A DNA stretch of 64,000 nt from Roseomonas sp. (GCA_020249925.1 JADCER010000019.1:1-64000); one strand, 5' to 3'. Numbered from the stretch's first letter, positions 16,361 to 24,883 are shown. Notes: generated by a model from the sequence alone, not told the origin. Made by a program: numbers and translations.

Positions 16361-19030
16361 ATGCTACAATTCGAGAGCGATCTGATCAAGGCGCTTAGGA
16401 CGATCCAAGAACAGCAAGCTAGACCGCTGAAATTGCCGAAGAAGGCCGGGAGTATGGTATATTCCTCCGGCGAGGCTTCAGATAAGCTCTTTCTTATCAC
16501 CAGCGGCGTCGTCGAGTTGAGTCGGCCGCTTGACGACGAAATGCCGCTCACTAGCGGGCCGATGCGGGGCCAACCGCGAGGCCAAGCGCGCGTGAAGGTC
16601 AAGGTCACCAAGTTGGGCTGGGTAGGGCCGGGCGGGATGGTAGGTGAACTTGAATTCCATGCCCGGCGAGATGCGCAGCGGCAGATCTACCCCAAGCGCT
16701 ACTTCAATGCCCGCGCGATCACCGACGTCCAGTTACTCGAACTGCCCTATACCCGCCTGCTTGAAGCGCTACCGGGACAGCCGATCGTAGAGGAGCAGTT
16801 ACGGCGACATGTGGTGTCATGGCTCGACCATATGGCGGAAACTATCGGCGCCGCGCGCTTCCAGCCCATGCAGGTGCGGCTGGCGCGCGTCCTGCGCGAC
16901 CTGGCCATCGCTTCAGCCCCGTCCGGCCCGGTCGCCCCGACGAACCGCGCGGTCATCGCGCTGGAAAGCTGCCCTCCACAGGATGAAATCGCCATCGCCG
17001 TTGGCGAGGAGCGGGAGACGATCAGCCGGCAGATGAAGCAGTGGGAGCGGTCTGGCATTCTACGCAACGGCGAAAGGCAGATGCTGATCATCACTGACTT
17101 CCAACGGCTAAGCGAGATCGCCCAGCTCGGCGAGGCGACGCGGCGCCAGGGTCATGACGATTCGCGCATGCGGATCGATACCCTGCTCGACCGTGGGGAT
17201 AATTACCGCGCGCGCAACTTGGCGCTACAGTTGGTCGAGAGAACCTATCCCCGCAGCCCCGAAATACAGCACCGTGCCTGCATAGCCTGTGCCCGGGCCG
17301 GCGGCGCCGAGGAAGCAATGCGCCTTGTTGTGCGCTTCGGTTTCGACGCTGATCTGGCGACATTGTGGAAAACGGTGGGGAAAGGCTTCGCCAACCCGCT
17401 GGTGCGCGGCGCGCGGGACCGCGAGGAGGATGACAGTTCGGAAGCTTGGGAAGATGACCAATCGATTTTGGCTGAACGGAAAAAGCGGCTCGACCAGCTG
17501 ATCGAGGACATCTCCGTCCTGGCCGGCCGCCTCGCCAAGGACGCGGCATTCGCGCCGGGAACCAAGTCTAACCGTCAAGCATTCCTGCGCCGCGCCCATC
17601 AGCGCTATAATGAGGTCTATGAAAGCACGGGTCGCCCCTTCTCGGGCATCAACGCGGCTGCCATGGCAGCCTTACTTGGTGACGCGTCTGAAGCGACACG
17701 CATCGCTGGCTTGGTGCAGGCGAGGCTACCGCCGAAGATCGAGAACTATTGGCAGGCAGCGACGCGCGCCGAGGCCTCGGCCTTGCTCGGCTTTGCCCAA
17801 CAAGCGCAGCTCAACATGGCCGCGGCGGCAAAAATGGAAGATGCAACGCCGGGCCGGCGAGCATCGACCCGGCGGCAGCTGACCCGTCTGAAGGGGGCGG
17901 TCGCGCAGGAATGCCTTGACGCGATGCTCGAAGCGCTGCCCGTGGAGGTCCCGATCGCCTATTCCGGCCACATGATGCTTGGCGATCGGATGGATAAGAC
18001 CGCGCAGGCGTCGGCGGCGTTCAATCTTGGTGAAAAACTTAAAGTCAAGCTAGCAGAAGCGCGCGTTGGTTCAGCCTATGGCGCACTCGCAGCCGGGTCC
18101 GATATTCTGATCGCGGAGGAGGTCCTGCGACAACGAGCTTCACTGCATGTGGTACTCCCCACGCGCCCTGCCGAATTCGTTGTGGCATCGGTTAACCCAG
18201 GCGATCCGCCGGGTGAACCGGGTCATTGGCGGCGTCGTTTCGACCATTGCCTGGCGCAGGCCGCAAGCGTGACCATCCTGCACGAGGGGGCGGTCGGTTT
18301 GACGGAGCGAGATGCAGTGTTCCAGGCTGGTTTTCGTTTTGCCGCCGGCCTCGCGCTACTGCAAGCGGAGGAATTGGTCACGCGAGCCTCGATGTTGGCC
18401 GTTTACGATGGTGGGCCGGCCAACAACATCGCCGGCACTGCCATGGCGCTCCGTACCTGGGAGGCTACAGGCGAGGCTCTGCATGTGCTTGACTGTGACT
18501 GGCGCCAAGCGGGCAAAGGGTCCGACATAGTGGCTAAGACGCCGTTCCGACCAGTGATCTTTGTCTGGTCGGAACCGGATCGGGTCGGCAAGGGTGCCGG
18601 CCAAATCAGGAAAGCTGTGGAAGGCGTGATGGGTTCCGATCGACCATTGCTGGGCAAGCAGACCCAAGATGCCGTCGTTGCGCTAGTTTGCGAGGGAATG
18701 GCCGAAGCCGCAGATTTGGCGATACGACTGGCCCAAGATCTCCCTAATCGGGGTGTCACGCCACGCATCATTTGCGATTTCGGCTTGGCACTCGACCCGA
18801 ATGGTCAACCGAGCCAGGCGCGCATTGCCCAGATGCGCGGCTGCAAAGAGATGCCCGAAATCCCTCCCGGCCAGGTCGCCGCCACCGAAGGCTTTGCCGC
18901 CGAGGCGTGCCTTGAAAAGCATTGCAACCATAGCTTCCAGCCGATGGGGCGCGTGGCCGTCGCCGCGAAGGACAAGGCATCAGGTATGCCGCTGCCATCG
19001 GTCAGGATGTTTCAGGTCTTGCCCCCTTAA
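16361..19030 (+). CDS. CRP-family regulator fused to TPR/TRAFs-like and SLOG-like domains
   Basis: An 889-residue protein with GGAGG five bases before the start. Residues 30-150 are a cyclic-nucleotide-binding fold (FLITSGVVELSRP; GGMVGELEF) carrying an insert of about 25 residues. Residues 160-260 are a CRP-type HTH whose recognition helix RETISR (218-223) keeps Arg, Glu and Arg at the places of CRP Arg180, Glu181 and Arg185. Residues 260-520 are helical repeats like the TRAFs-binding/DUF4071 region (PFSGINAAAMAALLGDASEA). From about 530 a Rossmann-like SLOG-type region follows (IAYSGHMML, GALAAGSDILIAEEVL, LHVVLP). SLOG domains bind nucleotides or nucleotide-derived signals. The whole suggests a transcription factor that itself senses a signal. 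The last two domain calls are from pattern memory and need a profile search. Confidence 0.8.
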   Translation: MLQFESDLIKALRTIQEQQARPLKLPKKAGSMVYSSGEASDKLFLITSGVVELSRPLDDEMPLTSGPMRGQPRGQARVKVKVTKLGWVGPGGMVGELEFHARRDAQRQIYPKRYFNARAITDVQLLELPYTRLLEALPGQPIVEEQLRRHVVSWLDHMAETIGAARFQPMQVRLARVLRDLAIASAPSGPVAPTNRAVIALESCPPQDEIAIAVGEERETISRQMKQWERSGILRNGERQMLIITDFQRLSEIAQLGEATRRQGHDDSRMRIDTLLDRGDNYRARNLALQLVERTYPRSPEIQHRACIACARAGGAEEAMRLVVRFGFDADLATLWKTVGKGFANPLVRGARDREEDDSSEAWEDDQSILAERKKRLDQLIEDISVLAGRLAKDAAFAPGTKSNRQAFLRRAHQRYNEVYESTGRPFSGINAAAMAALLGDASEATRIAGLVQARLPPKIENYWQAATRAEASALLGFAQQAQLNMAAAAKMEDATPGRRASTRRQLTRLKGAVAQECLDAMLEALPVEVPIAYSGHMMLGDRMDKTAQASAAFNLGEKLKVKLAEARVGSAYGALAAGSDILIAEEVLRQRASLHVVLPTRPAEFVVASVNPGDPPGEPGHWRRRFDHCLAQAASVTILHEGAVGLTERDAVFQAGFRFAAGLALLQAEELVTRASMLAVYDGGPANNIAGTAMALRTWEATGEALHVLDCDWRQAGKGSDIVAKTPFRPVIFVWSEPDRVGKGAGQIRKAVEGVMGSDRPLLGKQTQDAVVALVCEGMAEAADLAIRLAQDLPNRGVTPRIICDFGLALDPNGQPSQARIAQMRGCKEMPEIPPGQVAATEGFAAEACLEKHCNHSFQPMGRVAVAAKDKASGMPLPSVRMFQVLPP

Positions 19031-19047
19031 GCAGCCTGAACCTCAAC

Positions 19048-19063
19048 TGTGCGGAAGCTCACA
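19048..19063. promoter_or_regulatory. CRP-type operator 2
   Basis: TGTGCGGAAGCTCACA fits TGTG-N8-CACA. It lies 17 bp after the regulator stop, centred 87.5 nt before the next start codon at 19143. Confidence 0.55.
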
Positions 19064-19142
19064 GCAAGATTCGCGCTAGGGCCGGATATCTAAAGAGGGG
19101 GCTTACCTCTGCCCACTGTCAATCCAGGCCAAGGAGCGCGCC

Positions 19143-19739
19143 ATGTCAATCGAGATCAACTCATCCCCGATTGTCCAGGGGTTTACTCTGGCGACCGTGA
19201 TCCCCGCCGTCGCCTCCACGCTGAAACAGGCGCAACGTGAAGCCGCAGGAGCGCTGCATTGCCTCGCGCGCTATCACGCGCGCGTGAAGGCGGTTGGCGG
19301 GACGAAATTGCCGCCTGACGCTGCTACGCGAATGGCTGCGCGGCGCTTTGGCCAAGTCCTGGTCGAACAGACGATCAATGGCAGCACCTTCTTTCTGGCC
19401 GTGAAGTTAGCACTGATGGGCTTCGGTGCGGCGGGGGGAGTCACTGCTCAGGTCGCCATAACGGGCAACACCATTATTACCCCCCACCAGACCCAGCGAT
19501 TCAACCCAGCGCGTATCTTGTTTGATGCGCTGGGGAGTGAGCCCGACTGGGTGAATTGCCTATCTGAGGAGGCGCTCGCGATATTTGCGTACCAGTCGGG
19601 TGCCTTCGCTGCCCTTTGTGGCTACGGCGAAGGAAGCCCTGAAGAGACACCAACCTCACCGGCTCAACCCGCCCCGTCGCACTTCCGTGTGACAGTCATC
19701 CGGCCCCATTCTGCTTCGCTCAGCTGGCGCTCAACGTGA
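19143..19739 (+). CDS. Unknown protein in the CRP-like regulon, 198 residues
   Basis: AAGGAG stands six bases before the start. The protein has amphipathic helices at 15-60, a hydrophobic Gly-rich segment at about 78-110 (FFLAVKLALMGFGAAGGVTA) and a Pro/Ser/Thr-rich, probably disordered tail after 165. No family is recognised. It follows the regulator in the same direction but has its own CRP-type palindrome, so it is likely a regulated target rather than only a read-through partner. It may associate with the membrane. Confidence 0.65.
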   Translation: MSIEINSSPIVQGFTLATVIPAVASTLKQAQREAAGALHCLARYHARVKAVGGTKLPPDAATRMAARRFGQVLVEQTINGSTFFLAVKLALMGFGAAGGVTAQVAITGNTIITPHQTQRFNPARILFDALGSEPDWVNCLSEEALAIFAYQSGAFAALCGYGEGSPEETPTSPAQPAPSHFRVTVIRPHSASLSWRST

Positions 19740-19865
19740 AAAGCGTATCTTCGTTGGTACGCATGAATGCCTGTTCCAATCTTAAAGGTGACGCTTACCA
19801 GCGGGCTTTTGCGGCCCTAGGTTGCGGATGATCTGGGGGGCGGCTTTTCGCCCTTGAACAAATGT

Positions 19866-19994
19866 ATGAGCGCTCACCGTGACACGGATGTAGTTTCTGC
19901 CAAGGACTATGCGCTTGCGCGGGAGAACGAAGGACTTCGTCGAGAGGTCCGTATCCTGAAGGAGGAGAGGTACACCCTAAAAAAGCCACTTTGA
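19866..19994 (+). pseudogene. IS3-type transposase OrfA remnant
   Basis: A 42-codon frame contains ARENEGLRREVRILKEERYT, like the C-terminal leucine-zipper end of IS3-family OrfA (normally REN..LR.E..ILKK). The HTH half is missing and no OrfB follows. It marks a past insertion at the edge of this block. The match is short, so the call is tentative. Confidence 0.4.
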
Positions 19995-20211
19995 CCGCCG
20001 ACAATCAAGCTGAGAGAGCAGCTACAATCATGGGGCTGGCCCACCTATGTCTCAAAGGATCAGGCTGAAACCAGCATATTTTTCGAATTGATCTTCGCAC
20101 GATACAAATAGCGTTCCATGCTGATCACCGCTAATCAGCCCTTTGGCGAATCGGGGCGCATCTTTCCAGGTCAATCCATGACAATCGCCGCCATCGAAAG
20201 GGTGGTATGAA

Positions 20212-20243
20212 TGTGCGCCGGTCGGGGACTCGACCGGCGCACA
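20212..20243 (-). terminator. Strong hairpin after the glycine-zipper gene
   Basis: Perfect 13-bp arms (20212-20224 and 20231-20243) enclose a 6-nt loop, 10 bp past the stop of the minus-strand gene at 20253. The T-tract is weak, but position and stability fit a terminator. Confidence 0.55.
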
Positions 20244-20252
20244 AAAGATGGT

Positions 20253-20408
20253 TCAGGAGGATGCGCCTCCTGCCCCCCCGATCTTGGCGCCAATGGCGGC
20301 TCCGGGAGGTCCGCCAAGCACGAAACCGAGAATGGCACCGACAGCAATGCCGATGACGGCATTCGTAATTGGCTGCGGAATTTTTGCGGTATTGTTGGTT
20401 TGCGACAT
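20253..20408 (-). CDS. Small glycine-zipper membrane protein, 51 residues
   Basis: The frame reads MSQTNNTAKIPQPITNAVIG followed by a hydrophobic stretch rich in GxxxG-type spacing (AVGAILGFVLGGPPGAAIGA) and a Gly/Ala/Ser end. Such glycine-zipper peptides sit in membranes and can oligomerise. AAGGAAC precedes the start. A CRP-type palindrome is centred 88.5 nt upstream and a strong hairpin follows the stop, which together argue that this is a real gene. Possible roles include a membrane stress protein or a small toxin-like effector; neither can be proved. Confidence 0.62.
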   Translation of the reverse strand: MSQTNNTAKIPQPITNAVIGIAVGAILGFVLGGPPGAAIGAKIGGAGGASS

Positions 20409-20488
20409 GATACGTTCCTTCTCTTCCGGTTGTGGGGAGAGCGCTAACCATCCCCTGTTTCTGCCTAGCCGATGTTGGACATCCTGAT

Positions 20489-20504
20489 TGTGAGAAATCG
20501 CACA
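20489..20504. promoter_or_regulatory. CRP-type operator 3
   Basis: TGTGAGAAATCGCACA fits TGTG-N8-CACA, centred 88.5 nt before the start of the minus-strand gene at 20408. Confidence 0.55.
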
Positions 20505-20540
20505 AGCTTCAATAAAGCTTGACTGGTGGCATCTATTTGC

Positions 20541-20927
20541 TCAGGGCACCTCGTGTAGATCATACTGCCTTGGCAATATTTTATATATACAAGCTATGTT
20601 ATCTCTCCACCACAGCGCGCGGGTGCAGAGCATCGCGAATCCAACAAAGACCCCGATCAGCTGGGCACGCAACAGCACGTCGAGCCGCGCTGGAAGCGGA
20701 ATGGCGATGATCGCGATGACCAAGGCTTTTTCCGGTGCGAAGCGAAGTACACGTAATGCGATCGCAGCGGCGATGACGGCCGCTGTCGCTGCGCAAGCCA
20801 AGCCAAGCCAAACATCCGCCGTACCAAAAGCAAACTGCGAAAGACCAAGGCTAGCCTTGCCCCAGGTGCCCGCGCATGAGGAGACTGCAAGGCGCTTTAT
20901 CGCTGCTTGGCGTCCAAGGTTGATCAT
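20541..20927 (-). CDS. Small membrane protein in the CRP-like regulon, 128 residues
   Basis: The start at 20927 has CAGGAGA eight bases upstream. Hydrophobic segments are at about 42-62 (GLACAATAAVIAAAIALRVL) and 70-85 (ALVIAIIAIPLPARL), with a third weaker one at 92-106 (LIGVFVGFAMLCTRALW). The family is unknown. Two CRP-type palindromes lie upstream, centred 62.5 and 93.5 nt before the start and 31 bp apart. It probably acts in the inner membrane. Confidence 0.6.
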   Translation of the reverse strand: MINLGRQAAIKRLAVSSCAGTWGKASLGLSQFAFGTADVWLGLACAATAAVIAAAIALRVLRFAPEKALVIAIIAIPLPARLDVLLRAQLIGVFVGFAMLCTRALWWRDNIACIYKILPRQYDLHEVP

Positions 20928-20981
20928 GACTGCTCTCCTGTTTGGTAACAGGTGCAGTCTCTGCATTCGTGATGGACCTGC

Positions 20982-20997
20982 TGTGTGCTTCGCCACA
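20982..20997. promoter_or_regulatory. CRP-type operator 4
   Basis: TGTGTGCTTCGCCACA fits TGTG-N8-CACA. It is centred 31 bp (about three helical turns) from operator 5, as in tandem sites bound on one face of the helix. Confidence 0.55.
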
Positions 20998-21012
20998 GTC
21001 GGCACCGCTGCC

Positions 21013-21028
21013 TGTGAGCAAGCGCACA
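21013..21028. promoter_or_regulatory. CRP-type operator 5
   Basis: TGTGAGCAAGCGCACA fits TGTG-N8-CACA and shares 13 of 16 bases with operator 3. Its centre is 93.5 nt before the minus-strand start at 20927. Confidence 0.55.
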
Positions 21029-21089
21029 ATGCCAGCTTACCACTCTGGTTTAATGTTTCAGTCAGTTGCGTGGAAACGAGGACGAGATA

Positions 21090-21248
21090 ATGAAATTTTC
21101 TGATTTGCCGTTAGGCTCGGCACTATTAGAAAACGAAGGGCGAGACAGACCGCGCAATCTTCACCAGTGTTTCGTCATAGATGATATCGAGCATCGCGAA
21201 GGAAGGCAGCCGCTACCCAACAGAGCAATGATGAGGAGGCCCATATGA
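21090..21248 (+). CDS. Possible 52-residue leader ORF
   Basis: A frame starting MKFSDLPLGSALLENEGRD has GAGGACGAG upstream and ends in an ATGA overlap with the WD40 gene. Codon usage is poorer in GC at third positions than in neighbours and there is no known homology. It may only be a translated leader or chance. Confidence 0.25.
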   Translation: MKFSDLPLGSALLENEGRDRPRNLHQCFVIDDIEHREGRQPLPNRAMMRRPI

Positions 21249-23311
21249 TCCGCCGTCGCCACCTTCCCGCCCTGATCCCGGCCATCGGCGCAGCGCTCGC
21301 CCCAGGCGCCCGGGCTGCCAACGAACGCGAAGCACCCGGTGCGCTGATGCACGGGACCGCGGCCTTCGGCGTGCGGGTCAGCGTCAATGCCAGGGGCACG
21401 GCCTTCATCTGCGGCGCCGGCGCCGAGACAGCCTCACCCGGCGCGCCGGTGCTCCGCGCCTGGTCCATCGCCGCCTGGCGGGAAATGGCGGTGCTCACTG
21501 GCCTGCGCGGCCCCGCCGCCGACGCTGCCTTCGCGCCGCGGCGCGAGGAGGTGGGCTTTGTGACCACGGAGGGGCTCCTCGGGCTCTGGACGCCAGGCTC
21601 CGCCGAGCCCGCGCGCCAATGGGCCCAGCACCCTAAGGGCTATTCCAGGCTCGTTTGGCTGCCCTCCGGCGATCAGCTTCTCACCGTGGATCAAAGCGGA
21701 TGGGTGCGGCTCTGGGACCGGTCCCGCGGCAGCCTTATTCGCAGCTTTGATACTGGCACCAAAGAGATTCATTCCATCGCTCTCTGCCCGCAAGGTCGCT
21801 ATCTGGCCCTCGCCGCACATTCCGGCCCGCTTGGCGTCTGGGATCTAGCCGAGCCCGGGCGTGAACCGTGGCGGATGCCGCTTGGTGACGTCGCAGGGCT
21901 CGCTTTCCATCGAAGTTCTGGGCGGCTTTTCATAGCGCTGAGCGCGCGCGAACTCCTGGCCTGGATGCCCGATGGCGCGGCGGCGCCGCAACCCGTGGCG
22001 GCGCTGGATCAGGCGGGCAAGCTCGCTCCTTGGGGCAAGGACCGGTTGATCGTGATCGGATCCCGCTGCGGAGTGTTCGACGTCGCTCGCGGCGTGATGC
22101 TGAAGCCCTTGGATATCGGCTGGAACAATATCTGCAGCCTTGTCGAGTTGCCCGGGAGCGCGGATCTCTTGGTCGCTACTGCCCGTGACGATGGCGAGGA
22201 CGCTGTCGGTCGGTTCAGCACGATAAGCCAGCGGATAGTCCGCGAGGCAGCGGCAGCCGCCAGCCGGATCAACGCGCTGGCTGTGCTTCCGAACGGCTCT
22301 GGCGTACTGACCGCGACGCGGCAAGTGAGCTTATGGTCGGCCTCCGAGGGGCGGCTGCTTCGCCGCTATTTCGGCCATGAGAACCTAATCCGCGCCCTAG
22401 CGGTCGCAGACGACAGCTGGCGTGCATTCAGCATTAGCTATGAAGAGCGGGTGGGCGTGACGGCGTTGCCCGCGCCAGACGGCACACATTATTCCCCGCG
22501 CCTGGGACTAGACAGTTTCGACGGCATCGCTGCCGCGCCGCTGAGCAACGAGTTCGCCACCGCCGGCATCATGAGCGGCCTTGTCGTTTGGGATGGCGCT
22601 GGCCCCAAACTGCGGCTGCGACGGGACGAAGCAGATAGCGGAGCCCTGTCCGTGGCCTATGCGCCGAATGGGCAGCGCCTAGTGCTCGGGCTGATGGACG
22701 GGGAGGTGATGGTCTACGACACGCGTAGTTGGCAGATTGAGCGTCGGTTCTGGGCCTCCCGCACCGGTGCCGCCCAAGCTTTCGCCTTTGCGCCGGACGG
22801 CGAGCGTTTGTTGATGGCACATGGCGGCAGCGATGCCCTCATTGTCGAATTCCCCTCTGGTCGCCCTATCCAAGTGCTGACTGGTCATGCGTCGGCCCCA
22901 CGCGTGGTGTCGTGGTCGCCCCTCGGCCCGGGGATCGCAATAGGTGCGGAGGATGGAGCGGTGTATTTCTGGGATGTCGGGACGATGCGCCCGCGCCAAC
23001 GCCTGGACGCTCATGAGGGGGCGGTGACTGGGGCGGCCTTCTCTCCGGATGGGCAGGTTCTTTACAGCACATCTGAAGATGGTAGCTTGGCGCTATGGCG
23101 CGTCACTGATGGTCGGCTATTGGCCCGAATTATCAACCTGCGCACGGGGGAGGAACTGATAGTCTACGAGGAAGGGCGCGCCATCTGGACGACAGCCCCT
23201 GATGACCATGCCGTATGGGCGCTGCCCTCAGTGCAGGGACCGTCGGGGCGGTCGATTGTGCCACGCGTGCTTCAAGCCCCAAGGCCGGTGGCGCAACTGC
23301 TGTCAGGGTGA
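21245..23311 (+). CDS. Exported WD40-repeat protein
   Basis: A 688-residue protein with GAGGAGG before the start. The N-terminus MIRRRHLPALIPAIGAALAP ends in AxA (ARA|A), so it is probably exported, perhaps by Tat given the arginines. The rest consists of degenerate WD40/beta-propeller repeats; the clearest are TGAAFSPDGQVLYSTSEDGSLALW near 590 and SVAYAPNGQRLVLGLMDGEVMVYD near 470. It would form one or two periplasmic propellers that bind proteins or ligands. No enzymatic motif is seen. It adjoins the CRP-like regulon but no operator clearly serves it. Confidence 0.75.
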   Translation: MIRRRHLPALIPAIGAALAPGARAANEREAPGALMHGTAAFGVRVSVNARGTAFICGAGAETASPGAPVLRAWSIAAWREMAVLTGLRGPAADAAFAPRREEVGFVTTEGLLGLWTPGSAEPARQWAQHPKGYSRLVWLPSGDQLLTVDQSGWVRLWDRSRGSLIRSFDTGTKEIHSIALCPQGRYLALAAHSGPLGVWDLAEPGREPWRMPLGDVAGLAFHRSSGRLFIALSARELLAWMPDGAAAPQPVAALDQAGKLAPWGKDRLIVIGSRCGVFDVARGVMLKPLDIGWNNICSLVELPGSADLLVATARDDGEDAVGRFSTISQRIVREAAAAASRINALAVLPNGSGVLTATRQVSLWSASEGRLLRRYFGHENLIRALAVADDSWRAFSISYEERVGVTALPAPDGTHYSPRLGLDSFDGIAAAPLSNEFATAGIMSGLVVWDGAGPKLRLRRDEADSGALSVAYAPNGQRLVLGLMDGEVMVYDTRSWQIERRFWASRTGAAQAFAFAPDGERLLMAHGGSDALIVEFPSGRPIQVLTGHASAPRVVSWSPLGPGIAIGAEDGAVYFWDVGTMRPRQRLDAHEGAVTGAAFSPDGQVLYSTSEDGSLALWRVTDGRLLARIINLRTGEELIVYEEGRAIWTTAPDDHAVWALPSVQGPSGRSIVPRVLQAPRPVAQLLSG

Positions 23312-23336
23312 GGACCGCTTACTCTCGCGGTCCTTT
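23311..23336 (+). terminator. Probable terminator after WD40 gene
   Basis: Arms AGGACCGC (23311-23318) and GCGGTCCT (23327-23334) enclose an 8-nt loop and are followed by TT. The left arm begins at the stop codon. Confidence 0.55.
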
Positions 23337-23344
23337 CCACCACC

Positions 23345-23551
23345 GAAGCCTCTAACCCGCGTGGCGATATACAACACTGCCTTGCGGCGGCGCAGAATAC
23401 GCTGTGGATTGCAGAACTCACTTATCGCATCGCCGAGCGCGACCGCGGCGCCATCTGGGGGGCGATGAACGCGCCAGGCGAAGACGCCGCCATCAGCCGG
23501 GACAGCCTGCCCCTGGCGTCGCGCGGGTTCAGGATGGTGGAGAGGGTGTGA
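23345..23551 (+). pseudogene. Gene fragment, C-terminal 68 codons
   Basis: One open frame without a start reads ...LTYRIAERDRGAIWGAMNAP then GEDAAISRDSLPLASRGFR and ends at 23551. It looks like the tail of a real protein, but I do not recognise the family. The rest of 23312-23680 shows nothing coding. Confidence 0.3.
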
Positions 23552-23680
23552 GAACGCTGGCCAAGCCGTCAGAATTGAGAGCACCGACTCTTCTTCACTC
23601 CCCTTGGGGTTACGATGATCCAGAATTCCTCCGTTACTCAAATCGCCAGTTTGGCTCTTTAGGCACTTGCACCTATCGGA

Positions 23681-24883
23681 TCAGAACAGAACACCAATTA
23701 GCCTCCTGACTAATTCATCGAGCGGCATCATGGTCAATAATAGTGGCGCGACCGGCACAAGTGTGACGATTACCAGGCGAACAACATCATCCCTTGAAAT
23801 CGGGGCAAGGCGCATGGTTCTCACAACCTCGAAACTGTTGGAAAGATCGGCGAGAGATTGGATATCCGAGCTACCCACCAAAGCCTCATCGGGCGGCGCA
23901 CCACCCCGCAGCCACTTAGTTTCGAAAGCGCGTACGTACCGCTCGGCCAAGGTCCCGTATTCTCGCATGCCCGCCCGCTTCGTTGCTGCCAATTGACCCG
24001 AAAATACCAAAAGCGGCATGAGCGCGAGGCACAGCACAAAGACGACAACAGCGCCGATCTCGAACATGAAGCCGGACAGCGGTACGCCAAAATGAAGGAT
24101 ACGATTTGCCAGATACGATGCCAATAATGCCCCATGCGCGGCTGCAAGAACGACGAAACCCTGCACAGCCATTGACAAGAAACCAAGGCCGCCAACGCGG
24201 TCCGGGTGCGTCGGCACCAGGCTTAGCCGAATGTGCGAAACTTGCCAGAGCAGGCGCGCCCAAATAAAAATCCGAAAGTACCATCGGCAAAGAAGGAATT
24301 GGAAAACCGGCAGGCTGACAAAACCAAACCAGACACCAGCAAGAGAAAGGCGCGCCCCTTCGGCAGATGGCGATGCGTACCAAGTGGCTGCATCAATGGC
24401 TACGTATTGCCGCCAGATGATCATGATACCGATCACGTAGACGAAAGCAATAAGAAGTACCTCTGCAACAATCGAATTGCGCAGCCGATACGCCGATGTA
24501 ATGGCCGCCTTGTAACGCGGCAGATCCTTTTCGGGAATAAGGTGACGTTCAAGAAAAATGCGCGCCACCGGTCGCATCCGCTCCTGCACCAGCAATTCGG
24601 CAGCGATCAATAGCGGAACCGCGACAAGAAAGCGGACATGGACCTCCGCATCAAAGATAAAGGGAATCGCGACCCCTCCCAGCGCGTGACCCTCTAACAA
24701 CGATAAGATAAGCAAGGGCAACCAGGTCAGTAGTGTGATGACGATGACACGCTTTCGCATCATCAGCAGCGCGTCATCGGTCAAGCGCGCCCGCAGCATC
24801 AACTGGAACAAGGGCCCGCCAAGGAAGAGTGAGAAATTCTCGGTATCCTTGTTTGGGGTCCCGAGGGGTTCGGCAGAATCCAT
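23681..24883 (-). CDS. Polytopic inner-membrane protein of unknown function
   Basis: A 400-residue protein with about seven hydrophobic segments: near 45-65, 85-102, 140-160, 180-203, 240-262, 278-300 and a C-terminal one. A conserved-looking PTHPDRVGGLGFL motif lies between the fourth and fifth. The start at 24883 follows GGAAGGG; a longer frame begins 16 codons earlier. I recognise it only as a conserved hypothetical membrane family. It is transcribed towards the WD40 gene and shares no operon with it. Confidence 0.7.
   Translation of the reverse strand: MDSAEPLGTPNKDTENFSLFLGGPLFQLMLRARLTDDALLMMRKRVIVITLLTWLPLLILSLLEGHALGGVAIPFIFDAEVHVRFLVAVPLLIAAELLVQERMRPVARIFLERHLIPEKDLPRYKAAITSAYRLRNSIVAEVLLIAFVYVIGIMIIWRQYVAIDAATWYASPSAEGARLSLAGVWFGFVSLPVFQFLLCRWYFRIFIWARLLWQVSHIRLSLVPTHPDRVGGLGFLSMAVQGFVVLAAAHGALLASYLANRILHFGVPLSGFMFEIGAVVVFVLCLALMPLLVFSGQLAATKRAGMREYGTLAERYVRAFETKWLRGGAPPDEALVGSSDIQSLADLSNSFEVVRTMRLAPISRDDVVRLVIVTLVPVAPLLLTMMPLDELVRRLIGVLF

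Larger units (their letters stand above)
19740..20252. other. Intergenic with IS scrap and a hairpin
   Basis: Apart from the transposase scrap at 19866-19994 and the inverted repeat at 20212-20243, nothing coding is supported in this interval. Confidence 0.5.

Noticed and set aside
18950-19110. AGAGG/CCTCT hairpin near 19094-19110 as terminator of the regulator gene
   Set aside because: Only five base pairs and no T-run; too weak to support.
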